Part shown: in pieces, positions 1 through 9,019 of the stretch
How positions within the stretch are numbered: position 1 is the first letter of the stretch
Layout of the letters: every line of letters starts with the position of its first letter
Assembly: GCA_001899255.1 (NCBI GenBank)
Contig: MKVX01000005.1
Span: 1-64,000 of the forward strand
Direction: 5' to 3'
Source: Rhizobiales bacterium 62-47
GTDB lineage: Bacteria > Pseudomonadota > Alphaproteobacteria > Rhizobiales > Xanthobacteraceae
Length of the DNA: 64,000 bases
Made by a program: the position numbers and the translations under genes
Notes under the pieces: generated by a model
Told to the model about the DNA's origin: nothing
Databases searched by the model: none
Seen by the model: the letters and a program-made list of their open reading frames with translations, nothing else

Positions 1-96
1 ACGGGATTATGCGGAGCGACACAGCCGCAAAAGCCCTTGAAAACCGCGGCTACCAGCAAACGACTCCGCATAATCCCGCGCTACGCATAATCCGCG
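1..96. mobile_element. End of a second mobile element inserted in the DUF736 gene
   Basis: A 15-bp perfect inverted repeat lies at 2-16 and 64-78 (ACGGGATTATGCGGAG side, CTCCGCATAATCCCG side), with a third partial copy at 82-96 sharing CGCATAATCC. The DUF736 reading frame runs normally and then ends within this repeat block. The layout resembles the palindromic ends of elements moved by several tyrosine recombinases (RIT-type), but no recombinase gene is visible because the window starts here. The class assignment is inference. Confidence 0.5.
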
Positions 97-248
97 CGGC
101 CGACCAGAACCCGGTGGCTGGGGGCGTTCTCGCCGGTGGCGCGGGTGTCGGGGACGATGCGCACGCCCTTGGCTTGGACGCTGAGGGTTACGATTTCGCC
201 GGTGAACTCGTTCGAGCCGGTCTTCTTGAAGGTGCCGATGGTCGCCAT
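81..248 (-). pseudogene. DUF736 family protein, C-terminally truncated
   Basis: The minus-strand ATG at 248 follows a GGAG ribosome-binding site. The 55 residues begin MATIGTFKKTG and include the family hallmarks GEIVTLSVQAKGVRIVP and GENAPSHRVLVGRA. DUF736 proteins are usually about 100-110 residues and continue after GRA with a further conserved half. Here the frame becomes DYA-stop inside the inverted-repeat block at 64-96, so roughly half the protein is gone. DUF736 genes are frequent in alphaproteobacterial ICEs and plasmids; their function is unknown. An independently functional short form cannot be excluded. Confidence 0.8.
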
Positions 249-829
249 TGTAAGTCTCCGTTTCGTTTTCGGAACCGCTCCATTGCGGCCTCGATGGCGA
301 TCGACAGGCCGGAGGCGACCGACGCCGCATCGCTTGCGACCGGAGCAACGCGGAGGATGGCAGGAACGACTTTGTTGTTTCGCGAGGAATGACGGCCTTG
401 GCCGGCAGGGGAAGAAAGTCGGGACGCGCCGTTGCGGCATAGGCGGTCGAGGCGCAGCCGTCCTTCGGTCAGATCAGGCCATTGGAGAGGCCGTTCGGAG
501 CGGTCTGGAGACAATCAGGAACGGAAGATCATGGCGACCCGGTCGCAACCAGCAGACGGCGCAAGCTGAAGATCATCTGCGACCCGTCCTCCCCTTGTAC
601 AGGCGAGGGTCGAGCTTTCGTTTCGAAGTCGGCCAGTGGAGATGACGCCCTCGACTTCGTGTTGCACCGTTCCCGCGCACAGAGGCGCCGAGCAGAAATC
701 CGGGCGCTGTTGAGGCGGCCGCACGATGGGCTTCAGTCAGGTTCCGGTGACGCGGCTCCCTCTCCAACTGCACAACGCTGAGGGCTGAAACCCCCGACTG
801 GTCGTCCCGGCGACGGTTCCGTCGTGGTG
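249..829. other. Gene-poor stretch upstream of DUF736
   Basis: About 580 bp with no reading frame that has a convincing ribosome-binding site or recognisable protein family. A minus-strand frame at 188-514 gives a 108-residue peptide that is arginine-rich at its start and overlaps DUF736, and it is judged a shadow. The stretch presumably holds the DUF736 promoter. Confidence 0.5.
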
Positions 830-1270
830 TCAGGCTGGTGCAATGCCCTGGCTGGACGGGCCGGTGCTTGCCATCCCAGCGACGCGCGCGAACGCGGTGA
901 CGCCGACCGCGACCGCACCGATGACGGAGAACACGAGCTGCCAGGTCTCCGACGGCATGGTGTGTTTCACGATGCCATGCGTGGCGTGGAAGCCGGCGAT
1001 CGCCGCGGGTGCGACAAATGCCAGCGCGATCAGCAGGCGTGCCCAGAGCGGGCGGACAATTCCAAGCAAGAGCTGCCCCACGCCCAACGTCAGGCCGGCG
1101 CCGAGCATGCCGATAAGGATGGCGCCGAGCCAGCCCGCGCCAGTGTCATAGGCCCAGGTGCCGGCGGTCACGCCCGCGAAGAATGGCAGTGCGAACACCG
1201 CGAGCGTGAACAGCAACCAGCACAAGATGCCGATGGCTGCGAAGGATAGGACAATGCCGAGGATAATCAT
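830..1270 (-). CDS. Multi-pass membrane protein of the element backbone
   Basis: The predicted product is 146 residues. I chose the ATG at 1270 because GGAG lies 8 bases upstream and the protein then opens directly with a hydrophobic helix (MIILGIVLSFAAIG). At least four hydrophobic segments can be read (about residues 2-35, 45-65, 70-95 and 110-132) separated by short glycine-rich loops, so it should be an inner-membrane protein. A longer frame to 1336 exists but adds a non-hydrophobic leader with no ribosome-binding site. I do not recognise a family. Its place between DUF736 and the replication/partition block suggests a maintenance or transfer accessory, which is inference. Confidence 0.65.
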   Translation of the reverse strand: MIILGIVLSFAAIGILCWLLFTLAVFALPFFAGVTAGTWAYDTGAGWLGAILIGMLGAGLTLGVGQLLLGIVRPLWARLLIALAFVAPAAIAGFHATHGIVKHTMPSETWQLVFSVIGAVAVGVTAFARVAGMASTGPSSQGIAPA

Positions 1271-1402
1271 GGTGGTGTCTCCGAAAGAGCAAATTCTGAC
1301 GGTCGCGCCTTCCACCACCACCACGGCGCATAGCAAAAGCTGTGCTCCGTCGGGAGCGGAAACCGCAGGGGTCTCCGCGTCGCCTGGAAGGGTGGCGCGC
1401 CG

Positions 1403-1570
1403 TCATGGCGCGAAGGGATCGACCTCGTGGACGATCTCCGAGACGTCGCCGTCGTATTCGTTTGCGGGTGTCACCGAGAGAGTGCCGTCGCCCGCGCGGA
1501 AGATGACGATGACGGCCATCAGCGTGGTGGCGAGGCTGAAGGCGAAGGCGTGTGCGTCGGGGAAGGACAT
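1403..1570 (-). CDS. Small single-pass membrane protein
   Basis: The product is 55 residues. The ATG at 1570 has AGGAG about 9 bases upstream. Residues 6-24 (AFAFSLATTLMAVIVIF) form one transmembrane helix, followed by an acidic tail rich in Asp and Glu (DGDVSEIVHEVDPFAP). It is co-oriented with the membrane protein at 830-1270, 132 bp away, and the two may be a pair. No family was recognised. A frame extending to 1678 adds an Arg/Cys-rich stretch without a ribosome-binding site and was rejected. Confidence 0.5.
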   Translation of the reverse strand: MSFPDAHAFAFSLATTLMAVIVIFRAGDGTLSVTPANEYDGDVSEIVHEVDPFAP

Positions 1571-1748
1571 CGATCCGGCTCCTGTTTCGAGCGGAGGACC
1601 ATCCCCCCGCTGACAGGCGCCCGATGTGTTCGGCCGATGGCCGCAATCACCGCGCAGGCAACGCCGGCGCGGCGGCACGCTATGCGTAGTCCGACCCTTT
1701 ACGGGTTGATGGCGTCAGGCCATCGGCTGGACCAAGGACCAGCGCCAT

Positions 1749-2231
1749 TCAGCGGGGAGTGGTCTTCTCCGGGCTGGGAGCCGAGTCGATGTGGCCGTGA
1801 CGTTGGTGAAGCCGTACTGTCTGCGCGAGCTGCCGTGCGACCTCACCTGCGTCATCCGCAAAGCCTGGTGGCCATTTCCTCGACGGCTCGCGCTGAAACC
1901 CGCCACGCTGAAAATGCGGATGGAGGTGGCTGATAATCCACTCGATGCGTGAAGGAGGCACCAAGCCGGCTTGAGCCGAATAATGGAGTGCCTTGGCGAG
2001 ATCGTGCCCGATGTTCGCGCGGTTCCAAACATCATCGGTCGCGACGTTAAGCAGATAGGATTTGAGGAGGAGTTCGATGGCAATTGCAATCGCATGAAGG
2101 GCTTGATTGTCGAATCCTTGATCCGCCGCCCATTCGGCGGCTGCAGCCTTCACGGTGGCATTCTCCAGGAAAACCGCAGCGAGAACGGCGTCCGAACGTG
2201 CCGGTTTCGGGAGTGGCTTCAGTCGCTGCAT
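1749..2231 (-). CDS. HEPN-like alpha-helical protein (hypothetical)
   Basis: The likely product is about 160 residues from an ATG at 2231. The middle reads IAIAIELLLKSYLL followed by GHDLAKALHYSAQAGL, the pattern of helical HEPN-like proteins (an ELxLKSYLL helix, then an HDL helix). A possible R-x4-H motif (RLHQRH) occurs near the C-terminus, which in HEPN RNases is catalytic, but here it may be chance. The start is uncertain because the frame stays open upstream into the DUF2493 gene and no strong ribosome-binding site is evident. Its role in the element is unknown. Confidence 0.5.
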   Translation of the reverse strand: MQRLKPLPKPARSDAVLAAVFLENATVKAAAAEWAADQGFDNQALHAIAIAIELLLKSYLLNVATDDVWNRANIGHDLAKALHYSAQAGLVPPSRIEWIISHLHPHFQRGGFQREPSRKWPPGFADDAGEVARQLAQTVRLHQRHGHIDSAPSPEKTTPR

Positions 2232-2286
2232 TCGTTGCGTTATGCCATAGGCTTGGCCGTTTAGCAGGTGCCCGATGCGGCGGCGC

Positions 2287-3252
2287 TTACGCGCCGCCGA
2301 ATTTCCACACCGGGATGCCGAGCTTCTTGGCTTTGTCGGCGAGGTTGTCATTGATGCCGGTGCCGGGGAAGTGCAGCACGCCCTTCGGCAGGATTTGCAG
2401 CATCTCGTCATTGCGTTTGAAGGGTGCTGCCCGGCCGTGCTTCGTCCAGTCGGGTGCAAAGCCGATCTGTGGGACATTGCGATTCCTGGCCCAGAGAGAA
2501 GCGATCTTCTCGGCACCCTTCGGCGACTTGCCGTGGATCAGCACCATGTCGGGGTGCTTTTCGTGGACCTGGTCGAGCTTGGCCCAGATCAGACGATGAT
2601 TGTCGAAATCGAGCCCGCCGGTGACGGCGATCTTGGGGCCAGGCGGCAGGAGCACTTCCTGCTCGGCACGCTTCTTCGCCATGATGAAGTCGCGGCTGTC
2701 GATCATCGCCGAGGTGAGGTTGCGATGATTGACCTTCGATCCGGACCGCGGGAGCCATGCTTTGCCGACCTGGCGTTCGTAGTGCTCGGCGGCCTGGTCG
2801 CGCATCAGTTCGAAGGCGGTCTGACGTTCGACCAGCGTCTTGCCCTCGGCGATCAGGCGCTCGAGGTCGACTGACTTCACTTCGCTGCCGTCCTGTTCGC
2901 GCTGGGAGCGCTTTTGGGCCTGCTCGTTGTCGTCGAGCTCGCGGTTGATCCGTTCGGTGGCGCGATGAAAGACGTTCACGGTCGACCAGAGGAGATCGTC
3001 GAGGTCGGGTTCGAGGCGCGTATCCTCCAGGGTCACGATCAGGGCGTCGAAGATGTCGGCGATCGCGCCCGCGACCTCGTTGCCGTCCGGCAGAAGCCGC
3101 TGATCGGGTTCGTCGGCGAAAGGCCGGTAGCCGTGGAGCTGCAATTCGTTGAGGACGTGGTCGGTCGGTGAGGATTCGTGGTGCGGTTCGTAGTCGTCGT
3201 GATCGCGCATCGGATGCTCCGTCGGTTGGACCGCGACCGTCGCGGCCTTCAT
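2287..3252 (-). CDS. DUF2493 (YspA/SLOG superfamily) protein
   Basis: The product is 321 residues. The C-terminal third (about 205-321) is the DUF2493 domain, a Rossmann-like SLOG fold: KIAVTGGLDFDNHRLIW at about 207-223, the nucleotide-binding-type loop HGKSPKGAE at 240-248, then FAPDWTKHGRAAPFKRN and FPGTGI. The N-terminal two thirds are helical and charged. SLOG proteins bind nucleotides or their derivatives; this branch is common on alphaproteobacterial ICEs and its ligand is unknown. Start choice: ATG at 3252 keeps an N-terminus I associate with relatives, but the ATG at 3210 (MRDHDDYEPH) has the better site, GGAG 8 bases upstream. Confidence 0.85.
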   Translation of the reverse strand: MKAATVAVQPTEHPMRDHDDYEPHHESSPTDHVLNELQLHGYRPFADEPDQRLLPDGNEVAGAIADIFDALIVTLEDTRLEPDLDDLLWSTVNVFHRATERINRELDDNEQAQKRSQREQDGSEVKSVDLERLIAEGKTLVERQTAFELMRDQAAEHYERQVGKAWLPRSGSKVNHRNLTSAMIDSRDFIMAKKRAEQEVLLPPGPKIAVTGGLDFDNHRLIWAKLDQVHEKHPDMVLIHGKSPKGAEKIASLWARNRNVPQIGFAPDWTKHGRAAPFKRNDEMLQILPKGVLHFPGTGINDNLADKAKKLGIPVWKFGGA

Positions 3253-3332
3253 GGCGACGAAGCCCACCGGCGGGACGGCGCTGCACCCGGAGCGCAAGCG
3301 AGGGGCCGGAGCGTCAGCGGAGGATGGTGGAG

Positions 3333-3394
3333 GCCGGCTATTTTGCCTCGCGATGGAAAGCGGCCCCTTGGGGCCGCGCCGGAAAATAGTCGGC
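3333..3394. repeat. Nested inverted repeat, terminator-like on the minus strand
   Basis: Outer 12-bp arms at 3333-3344 (GCCGGCTATTTT) and 3383-3394 (AAAATAGTCGGC) match with one mismatch. Inside is an 8-bp GC stem with a 2-base loop, GCGGCCCC-TT-GGGGCCGC at 3360-3377. It lies between the Toprim gene and the DUF2493 gene. Read on the minus strand, the inner hairpin is followed by a short T run, so it could end Toprim transcripts. It could also be a dispersed palindromic repeat. Confidence 0.6.
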
Positions 3395-3519
3395 CGCAGC
3401 CATTGCCGCGCCGGCCAGCCTGTGGGCCGATCGCCCTCTCGAAGGCCGAGGCGCGGTCCTCTCCGATCCCCTGCATCTGAGCGAGTACGGCGGCGGGGCC
3501 GTTGCCGCTTCCTTACCGA

Positions 3520-4557
3520 CTATGCCGCCAGCGCCATGAAGCGCGCGACGTCCTGCGGCCCGAGCTGCACCCGTATCTGGCCGCGGAGGGTCGCGAATCC
3601 GAGGGTGCGCAGATCCTCGTTGAAGTCGCCGAGTTGCGGCGAGATGACGATCGCCTCGATCCCGACCGCGTTCGCCCGTTCGATCAGGCTATCACGCGCA
3701 CTATCGCCCGCCGGATCATCATCGCGCAGGATGTAGAGCCGCCGCAGCGTGTCAGGGAACAGGATGGCGGCGAGATGTGCTGCGGAGAGCGCCGCCAGCA
3801 TCGGCATGTTGGGCACGACCTGTCGGACCGAAAGGACCGTCTCGATGCCTTCGCCGGCCGCCATGACCTCGCCACCGACGCCAAAGCGGACCGCGTTGCC
3901 GAGGAGATCGCCCATCGCCCGACGCGGGGTGTCGAGCGGCGCTTTGTCCAAGCGCTGGGGGTCGAGCCAGGTGCGATGCGCCCCGGTGATCCTGCCGGCA
4001 AGGTCGGTGACCGCCGCGATCATGGCGGGCCATGTCTTGGTCGGCGCGTGCTCGTCAGGACGATAATAGCAGCGCGGGTGGAAATACAGATTTCCGGTTC
4101 TCCGGAGATCCGTAATGCCGCGTTGCCGCAGATACGCCGCTACGATCGTGCCTGGAATCGGCTGCGACATGCGGATGAGACGCCGAGCGGCTTCGGGCGA
4201 TCCATGCGGTGCAGGCGCCAGGGGCTGGAACGCGGACTGCTCCGGTTCCGGCGGCGGCATGCTGAGGAAGACCCGGGCCTCGTCAGCGACATCCTTGAAG
4301 TCGATGAGGCCGCAGCTCTCGCGAATCACGTCGAGGAGGTCTCCATGCTCGCCGGTAGCGGCGTCAGTCCATTTCCCGGCGGGGCCTTTGGGCGAGTCCT
4401 TGAGCCGGACGTACATCGAGCGGCCCTTGGTGTTGCGGGCGTCGCCCACCTGCCAGTAGTTGCCCTGACGGTGGCCATTGCTGAGATAGCGGCGGCACAC
4501 CGCCTCGGCCTGTCGGCCGAGACGTTGTGCGAGATCGGATGCGTCGAGACGGGCCAT
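3520..4557 (-). CDS. Toprim-domain primase-like protein
   Basis: The product is 345 residues. The N-terminal part (about 1-90: GNYWQVGDARNTKGRSMYVRL, then GEHGDLLDVIRE) resembles the zinc-less DNA-binding front of mobile-element primases. A Toprim domain follows, with the acidic GEGIETVLSV motif and a DDDPAGDSA motif providing the metal-binding Glu and Asp residues. It probably makes or processes primers during element replication. The start at 4557 overlaps the stop of the upstream helicase gene by one base (TGATG), indicating translational coupling, and this rules out the longer frame to 4881. Confidence 0.85.
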   Translation of the reverse strand: MARLDASDLAQRLGRQAEAVCRRYLSNGHRQGNYWQVGDARNTKGRSMYVRLKDSPKGPAGKWTDAATGEHGDLLDVIRESCGLIDFKDVADEARVFLSMPPPEPEQSAFQPLAPAPHGSPEAARRLIRMSQPIPGTIVAAYLRQRGITDLRRTGNLYFHPRCYYRPDEHAPTKTWPAMIAAVTDLAGRITGAHRTWLDPQRLDKAPLDTPRRAMGDLLGNAVRFGVGGEVMAAGEGIETVLSVRQVVPNMPMLAALSAAHLAAILFPDTLRRLYILRDDDPAGDSARDSLIERANAVGIEAIVISPQLGDFNEDLRTLGFATLRGQIRVQLGPQDVARFMALAA

Positions 4558-7500
4558 CACGCTGCCTCCCGCTCGCCGACGCGCTGGATCGGGTAGGTGT
4601 CGATCAGCTTGCCGATGATGGTCGCGCCGTCCGCGCCGACGGGCACGAAGAAGCGGAGCTTCCACGAGATGATCTCGCTGAAGAGGCCAAAGGCGCGCAG
4701 GCGCTCGCGCATCGCGTCGGTGAAGCCGGAGAGTTCGATGCGATCGGCGCCCATGACGCGCACGCGGCGGAGTTGGAGGCATTCGGCGAGATCGAGGATT
4801 GTCTTGCCCTCGATGAGCGCGGCATAGGCATGGTCGGCGGACAGGTTCGTCGTTCCGACTGTCGTGGCGTTGGCGACCCATGCGGGCGACACGCGGCGGC
4901 CGATGATCCGTTCCCCGTCATCGGTCTGGAGCCGATAGACACGGCTCGACTCGTTGGGCAGCCGCTTCCAGATCGGCAGCAGCAGGCCAGCGACGATGTG
5001 GATCGTGGAATCGGAATAGGCTGGCACCTCCGCGATCTCGGCGTTCCAGGCGGCGGTGAACTCGGCGCGACTGGCGGCGATCCAATGGCTTTCGTCCATC
5101 ATGCGGATGGAGGCGTGATGCTGCTCCATCGGCCGGATCAGCCGCACGCGGCGTTCGATCTCCCCGTCGTCGAGCATCAGCGAAGGCGCTGGAAGCTGAA
5201 CGGCGGCGCGGTGGGAGCGCTCGTTGACCAGCAACTTGGCGGCCGGATCGTCGAGCCAAGCCATCGCCTCCTCGGCGGTCATCGGCCGGTTGCGCTCGCG
5301 CTGTTGGATGGTCAGCAGGCTGGTTTCCGCGCCGGTGCCGGGATGGGTGTAGATGGTCTGGCGATCGGTGACGACGAAGCTCTCCGCGCGCAGCGTCTCC
5401 AGTCCGATGTCGTAGATGCCGGCGGCGATCGCGCCCTCGACCTTGGCGGTCAGGAGCTGTTCGAAGGCGGCGAACAGGACGTCCTGCAGGTCGATGGTGA
5501 GCGCCAGGAGGCGATTAAGAAAGGTCGTGATCGGCGGCAGCTCGTCCTTGATGCCGTTGTCGTCCATCAGCTTCAGGCCGGTCGTGTCCTCAAACCGCTG
5601 GAGTGAGCATCCCTCCACCTTGCCGCGCACGATCAGGATATAGAGCTGGCGCAAGGCATCGCGCGCATAGTGGCTCTCGAGATTGTCCTCGGGCCGGAAC
5701 AGGCCCTGGCCGCCGGTCTGGCGCTGGCCGCGCGTGATCGCGCCGAGCGTGTCGAGCCGGCGCGCGATGGTCGATAGGAAGCGCTTCTCCGCCTTCACAT
5801 TGGTCGCGATCGGACGGAAGAGCGGCGGCTGCGCCTGGTTGGTGCGGTGGGTGCGGCCGAGGCCCTGGATCGCGGCGTCGGCTTTCCAGCCCGGCTCAAG
5901 CAGATAGTGGACGCGAAGCCGCGTGTTCCGCGCCGACAGCTCCGCATGGTAGCTGCGGCCCGTACCGCCGGCATCGCTGAACACGAGCACGCGCTTCATG
6001 TCGTCCATGAAGGCCTGGGTCTCGGCGAGATTGGCGGACGCCGCGCGGGTCTCGACCACAAGGCGCTGTCCCTTGCGCACGATACGACGCGAGCGGCCGG
6101 TGACCTCGGCCACCATGTCCGCGCCGAAGTGCTGGACGATCTGGTCGAGCGCGCCAGGGACCGGCGGAAGGCTCGCCAGCTTCTCGATCAGCTCTGTGCG
6201 GCGGGCGACCGCCTCGCGGCTCTCGACCGGCTGGCCGTCGCGAAAGACCGGACGCGAGGACATATTGCCCTCGCCGTCGGTGAAGAGCTCGTAGAGCTGC
6301 ACCGGGAAGGAATGGGCGAGATAATCGAGGACATATTCGCGGGGCGTGATGTCGACGCGAATGTCATTCCACTCCTCGGTCGGAATTTCGGCCAAGCGCC
6401 GTTCCATCAGTGCCTCGCCGGTCGAGACGATCTGGATGACCGCGGAATGCCCAGCCTCCAGGTCCGCCGCGATCGAGCGGATCAACGTCGGCGTCTTCAT
6501 CGAGGTCAGCAGATGACCGAAGAAACGCTGCTTGGCGCTTTCGAAGGCGGAGCGCGCGGCGGATTTGGCCTGGCGGTTCAATGTCCCGGTCGAGCCGGTG
6601 ATGTTGGCCGCCTCCATGGCCGCATCGAGATGGTTGTGGATGATGGCGAAGGCGCCGGCATAAGCATCGTAGATGCGCCGCTGCTCGGCGGTCAGCTCGT
6701 GCTCGACCAGCTCATATTCGACGCCGTCGAACGACAGCGATCGGGCGGTGTAGAGGCCGAGCGCGCGAAGGTCGCGGGCAAGCACCTCCATCGCCGCGAC
6801 GCCGCCGGCCTCGATCGCCTCGACAAACTCGGCGCGGGTCGAGAAGGGAAAATCGTCGCCACCCCACAGGCCCAGGCGCTGCGCGTAGGCAAGGTTCTGG
6901 ACCGTGGTGGCGCCGGTCGCCGAGACATAGACGACGCGAGCATCGGGCAAGGCGTGTTGCAGGCGAAGCCCTGCGCGCCCTTGCTGCGAGGGCGTGACAT
7001 CGCCGCGTTCTCCCTTGCCGCCGCCAGCGTTCTGCATCGCGTGCGCCTCGTCGAAAATGATCACTCCGTCGAAATCGGAGCCCAACCATTCGACGATCTG
7101 CTTGACCCGCGAAACCTTCTCGCCGCGGTCGTCGGAGCGCAGCGTGGCATAGGTTGTAAATAGGACGCCCTCCGGCAGCGTGATCGGCTTGCCCTGCGGG
7201 AAGCGCGAGAGCGGCGTGACCAGCAGGCGCTCCATGCCGAGTGCGGACCAGTCGCGCTGCGCATCCTCAATCAGCTTGTCGGATTTGGAGATCCAGACCG
7301 CCTTGCGCCGGCCCTGCATCCAGTTGTCGAGCACGATGCTGGCCGACTCGCGCCCCTTTCCGACGCCGGTGCCGTCGCCGATGAAGAAGCCGCGGCGGAA
7401 GCGGACGACGCCGTTTGCATCATCGGCGGCGGCCGCCACGACATCGAAAGTGTCGTCGATGGTCCAGGAACCTGCGAGAAAATCGGAATGGGCTTCGCCC

Positions 7501-8870
7501 GCGAAGATCAGGGTTTCGAGCTGGGAGTCTGAGAGCGAGTCCATGATGGTCGCTGGCAGCGTCGGCCGATAGCTCGGCTTGGGCGGGGCGACCGAGGCCA
7601 TGGCGGCGGATTGCACGAGCTTGGTGGGATGGGCCTGAGAGCCGGGAATACGGATCGTCTGCAATCCGTATTGCTCGTAGATCGCGTCGCTGAGGCGGGC
7701 GCCCTCGGCCGGGGTCCAGTCGACGGTCTCATAGGCGAGCGGCACGCCCTCGGGATCGGCGAGGCCCACGCGGGTCGCCGATGTCGCCGCGGTGCGCGCG
7801 AGATAGCCGCGAACGGTGCGCGGCGTGGCGCCGGTCGGCATGACCTGAACAGCAGGCGCGACAGCCAGGCGCGGCGGCACATGCTCGGCGATCCACGTCA
7901 TCAGCGTGGCGATGTCGGGAGCGGTGCCGGGGGACGCCGGAAATGCGGATGGCTCGTCGGCCGGGATCTTGTCGATCACGGTCAGCCGGGTTTCGACGGT
8001 CGTGCCGTGCTTGGCATAGACTGAGCCATGGACGGCGGCGGTGAACACGACGCGGCCCCTCTCCTGCAGGCGGACGAAGGCGTCGCGCCAGGCCGGTATG
8101 TCGGGGCCGAAATTCGCGCCGGTGATCGCGACCAGGCGCCCGCCATCGGCGAGCCGCGCGAGCGCGGATGCGAGATGGCGATAGGCTGCGTCGGCGACAC
8201 GCCCCTCGACATTGGCGAGGACCGAGAATGGCGGGTTCATCACCACGATTGTTGGGACGGTCGCCGGGTCGAGATGATCGTCGATCTGGGCTGCGTCGAA
8301 GCGGGTCACGGGAATGGCCGGAAAGAGGGAGGAGATGAGTGCGGCCCGGGTTTCGGCGAGTTCGTTGAGGACAAGCGTGCCGCCGGCGATCTCGGCGAGG
8401 ATGGCGAGCAGGCCGGTGCCGGCCGATGGTTCGAGCACGCGATCGGCGGGTGTGATGGCGGCCGCAGTGATCGCGGCCAGGCCGAGCGGGATCGGCGTCG
8501 AGAATTGCTGGAAGGCCTGCGCCTCCTCGGAGCGGCGCGTGTGGGTGGGCAGAAGTCCCGCGATCTTGCCGAACAGAGGAACCGCCGCAGCCGGAGACCC
8601 GGCTTTGCGCAAAAGCGCCTTTCCGTATTTGCGGAGCATGAGGACGGTTGCGGCTTCGCAGGCGTCATAGGCGTCCTTCCAGTCCCAGGCGCCGGCAGTA
8701 TCGGACGCGCCGAAGGCGGTCTCCATGGCGGTGCGCAAGACCGCGGCGTCGATGCGCTCGCCGCGCTCGATGTGAGGAAGGAGGAGAAGTGCCGCGGCAT
8801 GGATGGCGGCAGCGTCGGTCGGCTGATCGGCGGCGGTCGGCAGCGCCGCCGCAAGGGTGTGAGCATTCAT
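4557..8870 (-). CDS. Methyltransferase / strawberry-notch helicase fusion
   Basis: The product is 1437 residues. Residues 1-300 form an N6-adenine-type methyltransferase domain: SAM motif VLEPSAGTG at 145-153 and catalytic NPPFS at 212-216. From about 440 onward is a strawberry-notch (SNO) type SF2 ATPase: Walker A GDGTGVGKG at 498-506, DEAH at 607-610, motif III VSATGATT, and a helicase C domain ending in the arginine-finger region QGLGRTHRTNQ. Relatives occur on many plasmids and ICEs, where anti-restriction or DNA-processing roles have been suggested but not shown. The ATG at 8870 (MNAHTLAAAL) has a purine-rich site upstream; the extra 23 residues to 8939 look non-coding. It is coupled to the Toprim gene. 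Confidence 0.9.
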   Translation of the reverse strand: MNAHTLAAALPTAADQPTDAAAIHAAALLLLPHIERGERIDAAVLRTAMETAFGASDTAGAWDWKDAYDACEAATVLMLRKYGKALLRKAGSPAAAVPLFGKIAGLLPTHTRRSEEAQAFQQFSTPIPLGLAAITAAAITPADRVLEPSAGTGLLAILAEIAGGTLVLNELAETRAALISSLFPAIPVTRFDAAQIDDHLDPATVPTIVVMNPPFSVLANVEGRVADAAYRHLASALARLADGGRLVAITGANFGPDIPAWRDAFVRLQERGRVVFTAAVHGSVYAKHGTTVETRLTVIDKIPADEPSAFPASPGTAPDIATLMTWIAEHVPPRLAVAPAVQVMPTGATPRTVRGYLARTAATSATRVGLADPEGVPLAYETVDWTPAEGARLSDAIYEQYGLQTIRIPGSQAHPTKLVQSAAMASVAPPKPSYRPTLPATIMDSLSDSQLETLIFAGEAHSDFLAGSWTIDDTFDVVAAAADDANGVVRFRRGFFIGDGTGVGKGRESASIVLDNWMQGRRKAVWISKSDKLIEDAQRDWSALGMERLLVTPLSRFPQGKPITLPEGVLFTTYATLRSDDRGEKVSRVKQIVEWLGSDFDGVIIFDEAHAMQNAGGGKGERGDVTPSQQGRAGLRLQHALPDARVVYVSATGATTVQNLAYAQRLGLWGGDDFPFSTRAEFVEAIEAGGVAAMEVLARDLRALGLYTARSLSFDGVEYELVEHELTAEQRRIYDAYAGAFAIIHNHLDAAMEAANITGSTGTLNRQAKSAARSAFESAKQRFFGHLLTSMKTPTLIRSIAADLEAGHSAVIQIVSTGEALMERRLAEIPTEEWNDIRVDITPREYVLDYLAHSFPVQLYELFTDGEGNMSSRPVFRDGQPVESREAVARRTELIEKLASLPPVPGALDQIVQHFGADMVAEVTGRSRRIVRKGQRLVVETRAASANLAETQAFMDDMKRVLVFSDAGGTGRSYHAELSARNTRLRVHYLLEPGWKADAAIQGLGRTHRTNQAQPPLFRPIATNVKAEKRFLSTIARRLDTLGAITRGQRQTGGQGLFRPEDNLESHYARDALRQLYILIVRGKVEGCSLQRFEDTTGLKLMDDNGIKDELPPITTFLNRLLALTIDLQDVLFAAFEQLLTAKVEGAIAAGIYDIGLETLRAESFVVTDRQTIYTHPGTGAETSLLTIQQRERNRPMTAEEAMAWLDDPAAKLLVNERSHRAAVQLPAPSLMLDDGEIERRVRLIRPMEQHHASIRMMDESHWIAASRAEFTAAWNAEIAEVPAYSDSTIHIVAGLLLPIWKRLPNESSRVYRLQTDDGERIIGRRVSPAWVANATTVGTTNLSADHAYAALIEGKTILDLAECLQLRRVRVMGADRIELSGFTDAMRERLRAFGLFSEIISWKLRFFVPVGADGATIIGKLIDTYPIQRVGEREAA

Positions 8871-8910
8871 GGGAGACGTCCTCGGGAGAGCGGAGCGGGA
8901 AAGCCCGCCG

Positions 8911-8990
8911 GCGCTCTCTCTCGGACCGGACGGGCTCAAACCCGTCCCGGCCTTCCTCTCGCTCTCAAGGGGCGCGGCCCGGCCGCGCCA
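8911..8990 (-). promoter_or_regulatory. 5' leader element A of the helicase gene
   Basis: On the minus strand a 7-bp hairpin with a 6-base loop, GGACGGG-TTTGAG-CCCGTCC (8928-8947), is followed by CCGAGAGAGAGCGCCGGC. Similar hairpin and GAGAGAG blocks precede the ParB and DUF932 genes, with a weaker version before the gene at 9020-9433. It lies in the untranslated leader just upstream of the start at 8870. A shared cis-regulatory RNA or protein-binding element is inferred. Confidence 0.45.
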
Positions 8991-9019
8991 TCAAGCGACA
9001 GACAATGGTCTCGATGATG

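Noticed and set aside
188-514. 108-codon minus-strand frame overlapping the DUF736 gene
   Set aside because: The real DUF736 frame with a GGAG site occupies the overlap, and the rest is low-complexity arginine/serine sequence.
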